Origin: Isoetes taiwanensis
Lineage: Eukaryota; Streptophyta; Lycopodiopsida; Isoetales; Isoetaceae
DNA length: 64,000 nt
NCBI GenBank assembly: GCA_021234155.1
Contig: JAJEKV010000008.1
Location: 3,828,085-3,892,084 of the forward strand
Direction: 5' to 3'
In this document: positions 1 to 11,208 of the stretch, one piece after another
Position numbering within the stretch: position 1 is the first letter of the stretch
How the letters are laid out: each line of letters starts with the position of its first letter
The notes under the pieces: model-generated
What the model was told of the DNA's origin: nothing
The model's input: only the letters and a program-made list of their open reading frames with translations
Databases searched by the model: none
Made by a program: the position numbers and the translations under genes

Positions 1-49
1 TTGTTGCTTCGTTCGGACACACGTGTTAGCACAGTGCGATATTAATGAC

Positions 50-208
50 GGTGCCAGTAGACAAGTGATTGGGAGGAATTCCCATGTGGGGTGCAATTTT
101 GGATTGCTCTTTTGAGCCTACGCCCATTTTACGAGGAGGAGGGTCGATTGACGTGACAACTTGTTGTCTCGATCCTGAAGGCGCGAGGAGTTACTTTTGA
201 CTTGTTTA
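50..208. repeat. R1 repeat, copy 1 (matches 28,333-28,511)
   Basis: This stretch aligns by eye with 28,333-28,511. Shared landmarks are GGTGCCA...TAGACAAGTGATT, GGAATTCCCATG, TTTGGATTGCT/TTTTGATTGCT, GAGGAGAGGGTC-like purine blocks and a shared end at TTACTTTGACTTG. To the right of that end the two sites diverge completely, so about 203 and 28,503 look like a real element terminus. At the second copy the block is preceded by GTGATCCC hairpins, so R1 is probably the outer edge of the element that carries those hairpins. The family is not recognised. Confidence 0.6.
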
Positions 209-1919
209 AGGTAAAAATCGATTGAATGAACTCGATCGACCCTCGGGTTTACTGTTTTTTAACCTTTGCTTTGTTTTAACGATATACTCTTGCATGTCCT
301 TGCGGATGGACGAATCTATTAACACGGAAGTTAGCTTGAACCTCCATAAATGAGAACTTGGGGGTGTTGCTTGAGATGGTGCAAACTCCCTTAAGTTACG
401 GTTGTTCAGAATATAGCGGGTTTGGATCAGATCGGTGGAATCTTCAAGGGAAGGAAGCGTCCAGAACAACGGTCGAGCCCTGAGATAAAATCCGATACTC
501 TCTTGAGGCTCATTGGCGGAGGAGGATATTCATGGGGCTCAAGGGATGGCAGAGATTGTTAGGGAAGAAGAATTGCTTGGGCACCCACGGGAGGCACGTT
601 CTGGGTATGATGGAGTCGGCCCCGCGGATGGAGGTGCCGAGGCCGGGCAGCCTGCGATAAAATTCTGTGACGAAAGATTGATTTAGAAAATCATAGGTTG
701 AGGGGTACACCAGATTTATGAATTTCGAGGGCTCCTCGATGCTCCCAAGGGGTCGGTTCGGCAGCAAAAAATTGGAGCAAAGTTGAATCAGAAGAGGACT
801 ATGGAAGATAGTGTGGCATGAATCGATTTCCAGTATGCCCGCGGGCAGAAAACTAAAGGAGACTAGGCAGGCTGCGACATTGGCGGATCAACGGATAGAT
901 ATTGGTTGCTTCTACCGAAGGAAACTTGGGGCAACTTCATCAATTGCAGGTTCAGAGAAAAACAGGCTCGAGATCCCGAAGGAGGAAACAAATAAGGAAA
1001 TCACGAGGAGAAACAGTGCTGAGCCATGGCAATGGGGTCACAGGAGAATTTGGCCCAAGAAGCCCTAATTGGAATCGAGCAGGCCCAAAGAGTGAGCCTT
1101 GGGAGCGATTTAAGGCTGCGAGGTTGGCACGCTTGCAGGTGATAGTAGAAGTCTCCCAGTTGAGGAGGACACCACATCAGGTTCGGATGCTGTGCAGTGA
1201 GCTGAAGCCGACTAAGGCCGTGAGGCATCACTAACATGGCTCCCAAATCTTGGCCAGGATCGAGGCGATGGCCAGAGAGGGCAGGTTGATTCAGTATAAA
1301 ACTAGCAGGGATAAGATTTCATTATTTGTATTACCGATCCCTCCACTTTTTTATTCTGTTCTGTCCCTGCGAGAGGTACTGGCCAGAGATGGACCTTTAC
1401 AATTTCACATTGACATATCAATTGTTGTGGAGGGAGTCCGCTACTTAGGGTGGTAAGCAAATGCTTAATCCGTGGGTTTAGCCTTCATCCACCGGTGAGG
1501 CCGAAATTGGAAACAATTCAGTGGCGCAAAGGAGATTTGGCATCTTGAGGAGTGGATCATAGGCGCATTGCAGAGCTTCTTTGTGAGTGTAATTTGCTAG
1601 TGGGTTCACGCCATTGCTCAAACAATTGGAATTGGGTTAATTTGCACATCCCTCTCTCCTCGAGTACATCCATTGATTCCAGGAAGGGATATTCACCATG
1701 TAAGTGGTTCACCACAACTGCATTCGGATTATTTCTAAGTGGAGCAAAGGCCGGGTTTGAGGCGGGGCATGTGACCAGTTTGCAGTTAGATCCCCAGCCA
1801 TCCTTGGTTTAGTAATTTGTTGGGTCGACATATTCGGTACTACTACATTCTGTTAATGCAAGGTAACATACGCTTCAAGTTAAAAGATCCCTTCATTTTT
1901 TTATTGTCAAGTGATTAGT
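209..1919. other. Degenerate, mostly non-coding stretch before the Ulp1 remnant
   Basis: There are only short overlapping frames on both strands. The longest plus-strand frames (811-1,068 and 902-1,234) are rich in Arg, Lys, Glu and Trp and overlap each other in different phases, as in decayed coding sequence. No catalytic motif, splice-bounded exon or terminal repeat could be supported. It may be the 5' part of the same element or gene as the protease remnant downstream, but nothing shows this directly. Confidence 0.3.
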
Positions 1920-2342
1920 TTTATTGAAACTGCGGTGGCCATTGGAACTGTTTATATTAGTTGTTGATCAATTGGCATGCGAGAGGAAGTTGAACAAGCC
2001 CTGCGTGCATTTGCACTTTGATTCTTATGATCCCACACGTACAAATGTTAGAGGCTTCATAACTTTGTGAGTTATTTTCAGGTCTACACATGTTGTTATA
2101 ATTTGACATAAGTGATTAGAGTTCTTATTTTAGGGTGGTTTCGGATTTTGTTTTGGGTTCTTATTGACCTATTCCAAGGAATTTGGAAGCATGAGAATCA
2201 GCACTTCACAATGCTCTGCATCTTGATGGATGCTCCCCAGCAACATAACAGCCAAGATTGTAGTGTATATGTCATAAATTATGTGAATAGATTTATTCGA
2301 GGATGTTTGCGACACCAAGGTCGAATCAAATCACAATTCTGA
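1920..2342 (+). pseudogene. Ulp1-type (C48) cysteine protease, C-terminal catalytic remnant
   Basis: The catalytic landmarks of a SUMO/Ubl-specific protease appear in order but in different frames. C-G-G-H-W at 1,931-1,945 would supply the active-site His. L-H-F-D-S-Y-D at 2,011-2,031 would supply the Asp. DAPQQHNSQDCSVYVINYV at about 2,230-2,290 supplies the oxyanion Gln and the nucleophile Cys (codon 2,259-2,261), in the open frame 2,112-2,342. The usual family pattern is HW, then FDS, then Q...DCG(V/L)(Y/F)V; here Ser replaces Gly after DC. Two phase changes and stop codons separate the blocks, and a short intron near 2,070-2,110 could explain one of them. In plants such genes sit in the host genome and are also carried by Mutator-like and CACTA transposons. 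A transposon-borne copy is likely here because a hairpin array follows. Confidence 0.65.
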
Positions 2343-2692
2343 ATGACTTAAGAATTGTCCCTTTTCAGATTGTCATTGCTTAAATTGTTCTTTTTAGATT
2401 GCTGTTGGGATTGGTTCGGAAGGAAGAGATGAACAATGCCGGCGGTGTTTCAAATGCAGTGTTGCGGAAATTGAGTGTTGTCTAGCCCAAAATCCACTTT
2501 CTATTTGCGAAGGTGCCAATCAGTTCTCGTCAATTACCGATGCGATGTTAAATGGCCTGAAAATAACAATGGATCTAATCTGTATACTCAATGTAATTTG
2601 AGTAAAAGCAGATGCACATATGAATATCTATGAATATAAGAAATGAACTTTTCTGTGAAATATTGGTCAATGTCCTGAAATATTGGTCATGG

Positions 2693-3088
2693 GTGTAATC
2701 GGATCCCTCCTCCTCGATCACACTCCGAATATTCGTTGTAGATGCCCCCAGATCCCTCCTGGGATCACACCCCATGCGCCAAATTCGATGATCCCCTCCT
2801 CCGGATCACAACATAATTAATGGGGATCCCCTCCTGCAGGATCACACGTCCTTGAAAAAAGCATTATTTAATTTCAATGGTATGGATATTATTTTTTTCG
2901 AGATTAAGGCATATTGGTTGTAGATGCGGATCCCCTCCTCCGGGATCACAACATAATTAATGGGGATCCCTCCTCCGGATCACACGCCCGTGAAAAGCAT
3001 TATTTAATTTCAATGGTATGGTTACTATTCTCGATATTAAGGCATATTCTTACCTTAGATGCCGTGTGATCCCCAGGGATCACACGTC
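2693..3088. repeat. GATCCC-hairpin tandem array, block 1
   Basis: Seven units of the form (GT)GATCCC-(C)TCCTCC-GG(G)ATCAC occur in about 390 bases, near 2,700, 2,750, 2,790, 2,824, 2,930, 2,963 and 3,068. Each unit is an imperfect palindrome of about 20-24 nt with a short CT-rich centre. From 2,789 the units sit in a tandem repeat of about 140 bp that also contains ACATAATTAATGG and GCATTATTTAATTTC. The same hairpin core recurs at 27.6-28.2 kb with different spacers. Such arrays are typical of subterminal protein-binding repeats in DNA transposons; the superfamily cannot be decided here. Confidence 0.7.
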
Positions 3089-3396
3089 CGGCTCTTAAAT
3101 GTCCCAATTTAACCTCAATGGTTTGATTTCTTAAATGAGTTGTTGCTGCCCCCTGTTATCGTATGATGTAGTGAGAACAATTGAAAGTAAACTCATAAAT
3201 GACTTAACATGTTCTCGCTCAACCGCATACTTACAATAACTTCCCTCCATCTCAACTTGCTTCCAGCTCTTCTTGATTCCTTGTCCTTCCTCTTCCCAAG
3301 CTCTATCAAAGGCTTGAGCCTTGCCAAACTATTTCCACACTTCTCTTCAATTGCCAAGGTGGGGAGAGTTGTTATGGCTATCATGTTGGTGCCCCA
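3089..3396. other. Spacer between hairpin array and duplicated unit
   Basis: There is no convincing gene. A GATGTAGTG string near 3,170 could be read as a CACTA-type end (CACTAC on the other strand), but no partner terminus was found. Short frames on both strands at 3,193-3,439 mirror each other and look incidental. Confidence 0.3.
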
Positions 3397-3639
3397 ACCT
3401 CAAATTAGGCTAGAAATGTCAAACCCCAGCTCAAAATGACCAAAATTGCTCAAACCCTTGAATTGTTTTTCCAAACTGCGGGTTTGTTTGTAAATAGAAG
3501 CATACCCCATTAGTACCTCACAAGTATTGCTCTCGCCTCAAAGTGATGCCTTACTCCTAGATAGAAGTGCCCAAGAACACCCCTTTGTTATAGTCATCTA
3601 GACCTCGAAGATAGCAAACCCAAGTCCAACTGTTGGTAC

Positions 3640-4010
3640 ATCACCTCTCCGCCTCATGCCAAAGGCATAAACCTTTGACCTAATTTTGTGTCCTTCTAAT
3701 AGAGTTTGACTTATACAAATACATTGACACCCCGGATTGCCGGGATACCTAGAAAGGAGCTAGAGTCTAGAGCTGCTTTGATCAGTCACTCCATGTGTAG
3801 AGATTGGACCCCCAAACCAACTTTGCTAGGACCTTAGAGTATGCCTCCTCAACATCATGAAGGCCTTGCAAAACAACCCTCATTTCATGCCATACCACAC
3901 GCCCTAATGCCCATAGACTTGTAGATTATAGATATGTCTCCAAGAATGCCGCCGAGCCATCTTGCTTGCTTATAGAGCCCAGAATGTTGTAGGAGATCCC
4001 TTCAAGTAGA
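3640..4010 (-). pseudogene. Unknown conserved minus-strand coding remnant, copy A
   Basis: On the minus strand this reads LYKQARWLGGILGDISIIYK and then breaks. Copy B (47,811-48,150) keeps the same segment open for about 110 codons. Both copies preserve the peptide flow with conservative changes (ILGDISII / IIGDISLI), which suggests an old coding sequence. I do not recognise the family. It lies inside the 3' internal part of the LTR retrotransposon but runs opposite to it, so it could be an antisense ORF or a captured exon. Confidence 0.3.
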
Positions 4011-4068
4011 CCCCTTAGACTCTAGGATATACGAAGTTCTGTCCGGTCGGGGGCGAGCCACGTAAGAG

Positions 4069-5400
4069 CTAGAGGCGCAACTTTGAAGACATCAAGGTCC
4101 CACCGATGTACGCATGGATAAGGAGAGGAGACCTAAAAGGCAGACCCAAGAGAGGAAAGCACAACGACAAACACCTCAACCGACAAACGAGTAGAACAGA
4201 CACCACCGGCCTATCATCAATCTTCATCAAATGGGAAGAATATTTGGTAACCAACGGCATCAAGAATTTTCTAGATGTCAACCTCCCGGCTACCACGTCC
4301 ATGAGGTCACATCAGAAAGAGGATCTCGACGCCTTCATTAACTCGACGCACATGAGTTTCAAATGGAAGAACGCAAGACAGAAAAAATAAAGATGCGGGA
4401 AGACGTTAGACATCGATGCCACGTAGCTAAGGTCAGAGGGCATAATCTTTCATCGAGGAGAGAAGTCATGGCGACACAGGAGCGTATAGAAACCAGAGGG
4501 AAGACAACCACGACCTTGCAGCCCAGCAGCTCAAGCGAATGTCATGCAACGTCAACAAAAGGAGCAACCAAGCTAGGCAACCACAAAGCACCTAAGGCTG
4601 ACCCGGACGAGCTTCTAGCTCCCTCACACCAGAAGGAGAACTTTCATCGGTTCCAAAAACTAGGAGACCATGAGGGGGGAGGAGACGTGATATCGTGGAA
4701 CATCTCCCGGCTTGAAGGCCTATATCAGCATTAGGGGCAAGATCAAGGAGGAGAATATTCTGCTTCGAACAAGAATTCGGACCCGAAAACACCTAGAAAC
4801 CAAAGGAAGGACGACCTTACTACGCCACCAAGGAGTGAGACTTCGAATGGATAAGGCCCAAGGGACGAAGGAGACGACCTAACCCGGCAAGGTACAAATC
4901 ACGCAAAGGCGACCAGAAGGAGCCATGGTAGGGGCAATGGAGATGACCACCCTTCCAGGCACAGGAGAGGCACCTCGGAATGAAGCAAAGCCCAAGCAAT
5001 GAGGAGTCGCACTCGGAAATTCAACCCGCGGAGGAATGACAATGCCTGCCTCACTGACCCACGATCTCGAGCTTCCTCAAGACATTCAAGAACGCCCGAT
5101 CGCAATGCAGCGGTGATCCTACTCAACCCATCAATGGCACCACACATGGCAACCTTGCAACGACACACCGCATATAGGGACGTTGGCGGTCACCGCATTC
5201 CTTATGATGGACATACACATTAAGGAGGAGCATCTTTTCAAGGGATCACATCGACGGACACTCTTCGCAACTTGGGGTGACGAGCTCGGATCACACATGA
5301 AGCTCAACAATAGTAAAGCGGCATCTCAAGGAATTCGAGTCAACCAGAACGAAAGAAGATGCAGCAAAACCGAAGAATCAAATGCACGATAGGAGGAGGG
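4069..5400 (+). pseudogene. Degenerate retroelement-like coding stretch, copy A
   Basis: Successive short plus-strand frames (4,106-4,390; 4,363-4,734; 4,999-5,223; 5,183-5,392) are charged and rich in Arg, Lys, Glu, Ser and Thr, with segments such as RRGDLKGRPKRGKHNDKHLN. Copy B (48,252-49,340) has the equivalent pieces in shifted phases. The composition resembles a decayed gag or other nucleic-acid-binding protein, but no zinc knuckle, protease or reverse-transcriptase motif is visible. Its position inside the retroelement 3' region makes a non-pol, element-specific sequence equally possible. Confidence 0.3.
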
Positions 5401-5414
5401 AAACCCTAAAGGAG

Positions 5415-5422
5415 TATAAACA
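5415..5422 (+). promoter_or_regulatory. TATA-like promoter, copy A
   Basis: GAGTATAAACATTTAAG follows an AAACCCTAAA telo-box-like motif at 5,400-5,409. Copy B has the better TATA form, GAGTATAAATAATTAGG, at 49,542-49,549. Conservation of motif order in both copies supports a core promoter; the product is unknown. Confidence 0.35.
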
Positions 5423-6748
5423 TTTAAGTAGATCTTAGTAGTTGTTTTGGAAAAGTGGATGAATTAAAATCCCAAGGTAAATGCGTTATATGTCTATTGT
5501 ATATCTCGATTCACACATATAGTGGAGAAACATGAGTTTAGAGTCATGTTTTTACTGGTTTTAGCGCTTAGATCGGAAGCTCCTTCACCGACTACCAAAT
5601 AAGGAAGCAAGGAAGCACAACGATAGCCCAAGATCAAAATGGAAGAGCAAGTAATCGAGGGAGAAAACGACCCGAGCCCAAAACAAACCTTCGACTCCCA
5701 ACACTTCTTCGAAGTGCCCTCAAGTAGAAGACCGCCATTCCACCCAATGTCGAATAAGAGACAACACGGTCATGTCAAGATCATCAGCCACAAGCACGGG
5801 ACATCGCCGGGCACACCACTACCTCTTGTGGCGGCAACACTTGACGAACTTATGACCGCAGTGGCCTCAACAATAGAAGGAGGAACGACCCGGCGACAAC
5901 GAGCCAACTAAGAAGGCAACATCTCGGCGACCATAATCCCACCTTGTGGTAATATAGGGTGATGCGCTATGACACGTGTATTAGATGGAGATGCACTTAC
6001 GAAAAGGCACTGCGACGAGGAGATATGCCTTCAACAACTAGGTGATGGCCCGTCGCCGTACTCTACCGAGTAATTAGAAGAGAAGAAACCATCATATCTC
6101 CGACATGTGGCACGTCAAGCGCCCAAGGTAGAAGCATTCGACACCTTAACGACAAGGATAGCAACTGAAGCACCTTGAAAAAGAGAGTTCAAGATAATAG
6201 CCGTGCTATTCAACGACAAGAGTATATCTAAGGCAGGTACTTCTTCAACTCAAGGGTCAAGCCGCTTGCAGATATAAGGATCCATCATCCCGGACAATAT
6301 AGCCAGGGAGGAGAGCCATGAAGCTTTACTTGACAGAGACCGACATGCATAGAGGGACAAAGGTCGAACCGAAAGCTGGAGAAGTGCTAGCAACCGACTT
6401 CTTCCACGAGCTCCCTAGAGGCAACAGGAGGATCAAAACCACGGAGAGCACAATCAAAACCACGAGGGTACCTCAAGACAAGAAGACGGCGGCACCGGGA
6501 ACGTGACAATGTCCAAGCCATGTGACCGAGGGGATCAAACAAGGAAGATTGGAAGCTCGATGGAGAAGCAATTAGGTGAGGCGAGGGCGAGCCGATAACT
6601 TGCACGCTGACTTGTATGCAACTTGGTGAACCCAAGGATGGACGATTCAAAGAACAAATCTACAGAAGAGAACAACTCGGAGAGGAGTATAGCCAAAGGA
6701 AGCGCCGCCTGACCTCAAGAGACGCCTCAAAATGGCTTCAAGTATCAT
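5423..6748. other. Retroelement internal region with short decayed frames
   Basis: Short plus-strand frames at 5,639-5,911 and 6,318-6,506 have counterparts in copy B in altered phases. Composition is rich in Lys, Thr, Glu and Arg. No recognisable domain, splice-bounded exon or RNA gene is seen. Confidence 0.3.
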
Positions 6749-6930
6749 GAAGGGGGGGAATACCACTTTGAAAACGGGATCGAAAGGGACTGAAATGTCG
6801 GCATCAAATCGACCAGCACACCTTTAGTTAGAATGTGATGCAAAGCGTGTTATGCCATAGCCGACAAACATCGGAGGGCCCAAGTATATCAACAAATTTA
6901 CCCCGAGTATGAAATGACGTATAAATAGGG
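6749..6930 (+). promoter_or_regulatory. PPT-like G-tract and TATA box, possible buried LTR start, copy A
   Basis: ATCATGAAGGGGGGGAATACC near 6,746-6,765 resembles a polypurine tract next to an LTR. About 160 bases downstream, ACGTATAAATAGGGAGG (TATAAATA at 6,920-6,927) is a strong plant TATA box, and TAATTATGTAAGCTATATGC at 7,040-7,062 could serve in 3' processing. Copy B keeps the G-tract (50,872-50,882) and the element order, with a weaker ATAAAATAGG. This may be the LTR of an older element embedded in the unit; its boundaries could not be fixed. Confidence 0.35.
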
Positions 6931-7152
6931 AGGATATAGATCGTCAACACCATTGCACCGGAGGAACACCGATGACATTACCAAGGAGTAGGTGTGCAAC
7001 CTTTCGAAGGGAGGCACAAGGGGACTTAATAGCTCTAGTAGTAATTGTAATTATGTAAGCTATATGCTTTATGTATATACTTCCCTTGTTATTCCTTCCC
7101 TCCCATAGAAGCGTAACAAATCAAAGGAAGAGATGTCGGGCAATTTGCAGGG

Positions 7153-7500
7153 GTGAAGCAATCAACATCCTCAACACTCTTCAGGCAACAAGAGGACTCG
7201 ACGTATGAGACGTCGATGGAGTCGAAAGAAACAATATCGGATCTGAGTCATCCTTTAGCTGCCAAGACAAAAGTTCAAGATGAAAGATCTTTTTCAACGG
7301 CGCCACCTTCGAGGGCTTTTGAAAAAGCGGCATGGAAGATTTCAAGTGATCAACTACACCATCAACCCACTAGCAATGAGAGGCTTCTAACGAACAAAGT
7401 CAACCTCTACATCAAAAGGGAGCCACCGTCAAGGAGATTGAAGTATCGAGCGACTCAGAAGAACGTACCTTGCTACTTCAAGCAGGCAACGAGTGGATGA
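7153..7500 (+). pseudogene. Unknown 115-codon open frame, copy A
   Basis: This is an open frame rich in Ser, Lys, Thr and Gln, with no transmembrane segment and no recognisable motif. Copy B (51,276-51,620) contains the same sequence but is broken by several one-base differences, most near CAG/CTG or CCG sites, so the copy A frame may be nearer the original. The start is the first ATG after a stop and has no independent support. It could be a retroelement accessory frame or chance. Confidence 0.25.
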
Positions 7501-7926
7501 GCTTCTAGCAAGCTCAGGGATCTAAGGCCATGGGGCCTAGTAGGTTAAATGTACGGACGGCAACATCCATATTGGGATTAGAAGGCATTGCCGGATATTC
7601 TCGCTGAAAGGATTGCCCCAATATTGAGCTAAGCGTCAAGGATTGGGAAGGAAACGCATAGGAGTGACTAAAATTATACACGATTGTTAACAAATATCCA
7701 ACATATTGAAACCACTTGGTGAGATTGATCTCCTCGCTAAGATAATCTCAAGGATAATTGTTGACCATGTATAAATCTAGCACCTCCAAAAGAATAATCC
7801 AACCGAAAGAAAAGAAGTAATCTAACAAGTCCGGCCAACTTGTTTCGATGGCATCAATTCGATTGGTAGGAATATTCTAAGAGTTTAAATAACTAAGAAA
7901 GGGGGAATCTCTAGAATATAAAAGAA

Positions 7927-7954
7927 CTAGAAAAAGTGCCCAGCGTTGCTGGGC
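7927..7954 (-). other. Helitron 3' terminus: hairpin plus CTAG
   Basis: The minus strand reads GCCCAGC, loop AAC, GCTGGGC (7,954-7,938), then ACTTTTT and CTAG (7,930-7,927), followed by host T. The stem has 7 perfect pairs with a 3-nt loop. GGGCACT followed by a few bases and CTAG matches the usual style of plant Helitron 3' ends, where the hairpin acts as the transposition terminator. Confidence 0.9.
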
Positions 7955-10390
7955 TTTTCGTCAAGTGTAAGTTAAAAATTAATTGAAGGTAGTAGATTTA
8001 AGTTGAGAACATCTAAAGAGCAAAAAATATATAAGTACAATGTTTAGTGTCTCAGAGCGTCATTTGTAACATTCAAACTCAACCTTTTTCCTTCTTCCTC
8101 TTTTTAGAGCTAATAAATTTAGCGACTATGCGTGACAAAGTATATATAAAATGTGTATTTGAGATTCTAGGATTGTATTCCTTGTTGTATTGCAATGAAT
8201 GCTTAATTTTAATGCAAGGTCTTGTGAAAGCAAGTTCGACGATGTTGGGCAAAGAATAGAAGAGAAATTTTCTATTTATTAACCCCTTTACCATTCTCAA
8301 ATATCAAAATAGTTGTATAACACGCCAAAAAGCAAATATTTTGTAATACATCCTACATTTAAAAGAAGTTAACATAATTAATTGAAGTGCTTAAACAGAA
8401 GAAATATATTACTTCATGAGCCCAAGTAATCCTTCACAATAATTATATTCAACACAATAATTATATTCAACTGGAATGTTCTAAATATGTTGCAGCACAA
8501 AAACAGGGCAAATTTTTGGTGTACTCCTTCACAGTAATAGTAATATGTTGAGTCAAACTAAAATATATTGCAGCACAAAACTTGGCATTTGTTTGGCATG
8601 AAGAAATCTCAATTTAAGGACAATACAATATTTAATCATATCAATGATGGTATTAGCTAAATCTGCATAACGCAAAAGATTATTTTCATTCACTATGCTC
8701 ACCTTGCCTTCACAATGGCCCGAATACATAATTTCCATATTAAGAGCAACTTGAGGAACTTTTTTAACTGGTCAAATCCAATAATGCTCAGAAATATGCT
8801 TTCCGCATGCCATCTCGGTTTTGATATGAATATTCATCATATTGGTTTCCATGTGCCAAGAGTCAGATGTTAAGTATTCTTTAGCGATAGAATATGCATC
8901 ATATTTTATCACTGCATAGCTTTATGACTTGATCTATAAGGATATACATAGAATCATAAGGTTTGAAGGAGAACCCAAGTTGTAATTTTTCAAAACAATA
9001 TTCTAGAGAAGGTATACATCCTAGAATATACATAGAGAGGGTATACATCCTAGAATGTGTCAGATTGTTACTTTTAGAACCAAATACATAAGCGGAGATG
9101 CAGATTTTGGTTCAGAGCGAAGCAAATGCAACCTGACATAGACAAGAACTGCAAGAAATACAGAGGCTTGAAGAGCAGCTTCTGAAACATGAAGTTGACG
9201 GCTTCATGATTAGTAGAGCTTGTCTGGGAGACTGATTATGCTTTCACCAAGCACATAATCGTTAACATTAAATTCAGAACACATAATAAAACATGTCTTT
9301 TGAAATAATAAAAGAAATGGTCTTACAACGTTTTTATCTTTGCTATCTAACATAGCTAATGACCTTGCTTCTGCTCATCTCCTAGCATTCCAGACTCCAT
9401 TGCAACTCTTATCTCTTCTCTTGCAACTCTTATCTCTTCTCTGCCAGATTCCATTGGAAGCTGCATAACAAGGCTGGAGGTGGAAAAGTTGCAACCCAGA
9501 ATATATTTGATGGATCATGAACTCATAGCCAGAAAGAATAAGAGATAATGTTAAGACTTTAATGAGTGCTGAAACAATACGTAATATATGGAGTCAAATC
9601 AGGACAAGCATTTAAAAGAAAAGCAATCATAGAAACAACATAAAATGCTTCTAATACAATATAAGTGGCCAAAATGCATTGTGTGATAAGTTCACAAACT
9701 TAATCAAAAGCAAGCTACAAGGCTGGTGAAATGCAGCAAATCTGAACCTGCCTCTAATTTCGGAGCAAGAAAATAAGTGCTACTATTTTGAGGCCACTGA
9801 TACGTTAGTGGAACCTAATTTATACAAGACAAAAAAAGAGATTTCATGTATTACAAACAACCAAATATGGCTTTTATCCACCACATCATGTGTAGTTAGC
9901 TAACTTATATCCAAGTCAGTAGCTTGTCCACATCAGCATATGTGTACATGCAGCTAGCTTGTTCCCAAATCAGCCTTGTCCACATCAGTTTGGTTATAAT
10001 AGCTTGTTCCCAAGTCAGCCTTGTCCACATCAGTTTGGTTACAATAGATGAGGTTGTTCTGTTGTTTCTTCTTGATGTTTATGGTCCTTTGTTTAGATTG
10101 TAAAGGGTAACTTATTTTGTAGGCATCGACTGGAGTAATCCTTGCAGAAACATGTGTAGTAAGCAATACTTTCCTTAAGGTGAGAACTTAATGTTCATTG
10201 TCTGGTTTAGGTTCTTTTTTTTTTCCATCCTGTTTTAGCTGAGCATTACTTACCAATAACCAAGCCAATTGTCTGCACCTTAAGAAGCTGCATAGTGATT
10301 GGACAATAATGTGATAATAAAAGCTGCACCCATCAAAATAAAGTGATGAAAGACATAAAGTGCATCTAAACATCTTTTAGCAACTCGTGT
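7955..10390. other. AT-rich Helitron interior, 3' half, without recognisable genes
   Basis: Only short frames occur, none with a family signature. Two small tandem repeats are present: a 21-bp unit TTGCAACTCTTATCTCTTCTC twice at 9,400-9,441, and the 45-bp repeat listed separately. The base composition looks like intron or intergenic gene space, so this may be captured intronic or UTR sequence. Confidence 0.45.
9956..10045. repeat. 45-bp tandem repeat, two copies
   Basis: AGCTTGTTCCCAA(A/G)TCAG... is repeated at 9,956-10,000 and 10,001-10,045 with two substitutions. On the minus strand this encodes repeated YNQTDVDKADLGTS in an otherwise non-coding context. Confidence 0.8.
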
Positions 10391-10394
10391 TGGG

Positions 10395-10616
10395 TTGAAA
10401 ATGCAGAACTTGCATATTAGTTCCATAATGAATCCTACCAAGAACTCTTCAAACGAAAAATGTGGAATTCATTATGAAATGAAATATGATCAACAGAAAA
10501 TTGAACGAAGGCCAAGAAATAAGCTCTGTTATGGATGTCTGCTAGGTAAGCATGTAAGATTACCGTTTCGTAAATATGGTAAACATTCGAATGTAATATT
10601 GAAATTGATGCAGTAA
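10395..10616 (+). pseudogene. Possible Ty1/copia GAG-pre-integrase fragment
   Basis: The frame carries CYGCLLGKHVRLPFRK near its end, which fits the C-x2-C-x2-GK-x2-R-x-PF pattern preceding the integrase of copia polyproteins, and then a Leu/Met-rich stretch where copia proteins have a L(E/Q)L(I/V)H segment. No integrase or reverse transcriptase follows. The upstream half (Asn, Lys and Gln rich) does not match. It lies antisense to the captured fragments of the Helitron, so it may be a retroelement scrap that was already in the captured DNA, or a chance match. Confidence 0.4.
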
Positions 10617-10916
10617 TCCAAGCATTATATACTCATCAAAGTGACCTTCAAGTGCTGCTGCAATTTGGCTTTCTGGAATCCACTGGTTCTCTCTATATCT
10701 CAGCCCTGAAACTCTTCTCTGCAGACCATTATTATAAGATGTCTCTCTCCTTTTCAACCAAGGAAGGCTATGATATGCGGAAGAACAGGATACTTGATTG
10801 ATCCTCTTCCAGTATGATTTCCACGTAGAAAGGCTATGACACATGAAAGAACATAGACTTACTTGATTGTGTAACAAAGATAAAAGATACAATAGAGAAT
10901 GCTGGCAAACACCCAA
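10617..10916 (-). pseudogene. Exon-like captured fragment, minus strand
   Basis: The minus frame contains GLRYRENQWIPESQIAAALE and GHFDEYIM, with Trp, Arg and Glu composition typical of folded protein rather than noise. The frame stays open for about 100 codons. No family is recognised. Orientation agrees with the Helitron sense strand, as expected for captured exons that may be transcribed together. Confidence 0.35.
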
Positions 10917-11208
10917 GAAACGTTGAATCCTTTAAATATTGAACATTCATTTTACGAATGACTGATAATTCTCTACCTGCTCTCATCAGCATATGGTATC
11001 TTAAATGATGATGGGTCAGATTATCACCACGTGAGTGTGCATTAAAGAACCATATATTCCTGTGAGCAATGATATTGGACACACTCCAAGTTTGCTCTAT
11101 GTTCAAACACAAAGCCTTTTTCCATTAATTATCTTATGAACATGGCAATGCTCTTTTCCCAGTATTAAATTTCACATGCCATCTTTTATAACTAAAGTTT
11201 AAGTCATG

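Noticed and set aside
2693-3088. Hairpin array considered as CRISPR
   Set aside because: Repeats are palindromic but irregularly spaced, spacers repeat, no cas genes, and the context is a plant genome.
3209-3439. 76-codon plus frame rich in Leu and Ser
   Set aside because: Mirrors the minus frame 3,193-3,384 and crosses the start of the duplicated unit; no homologue in copy B.
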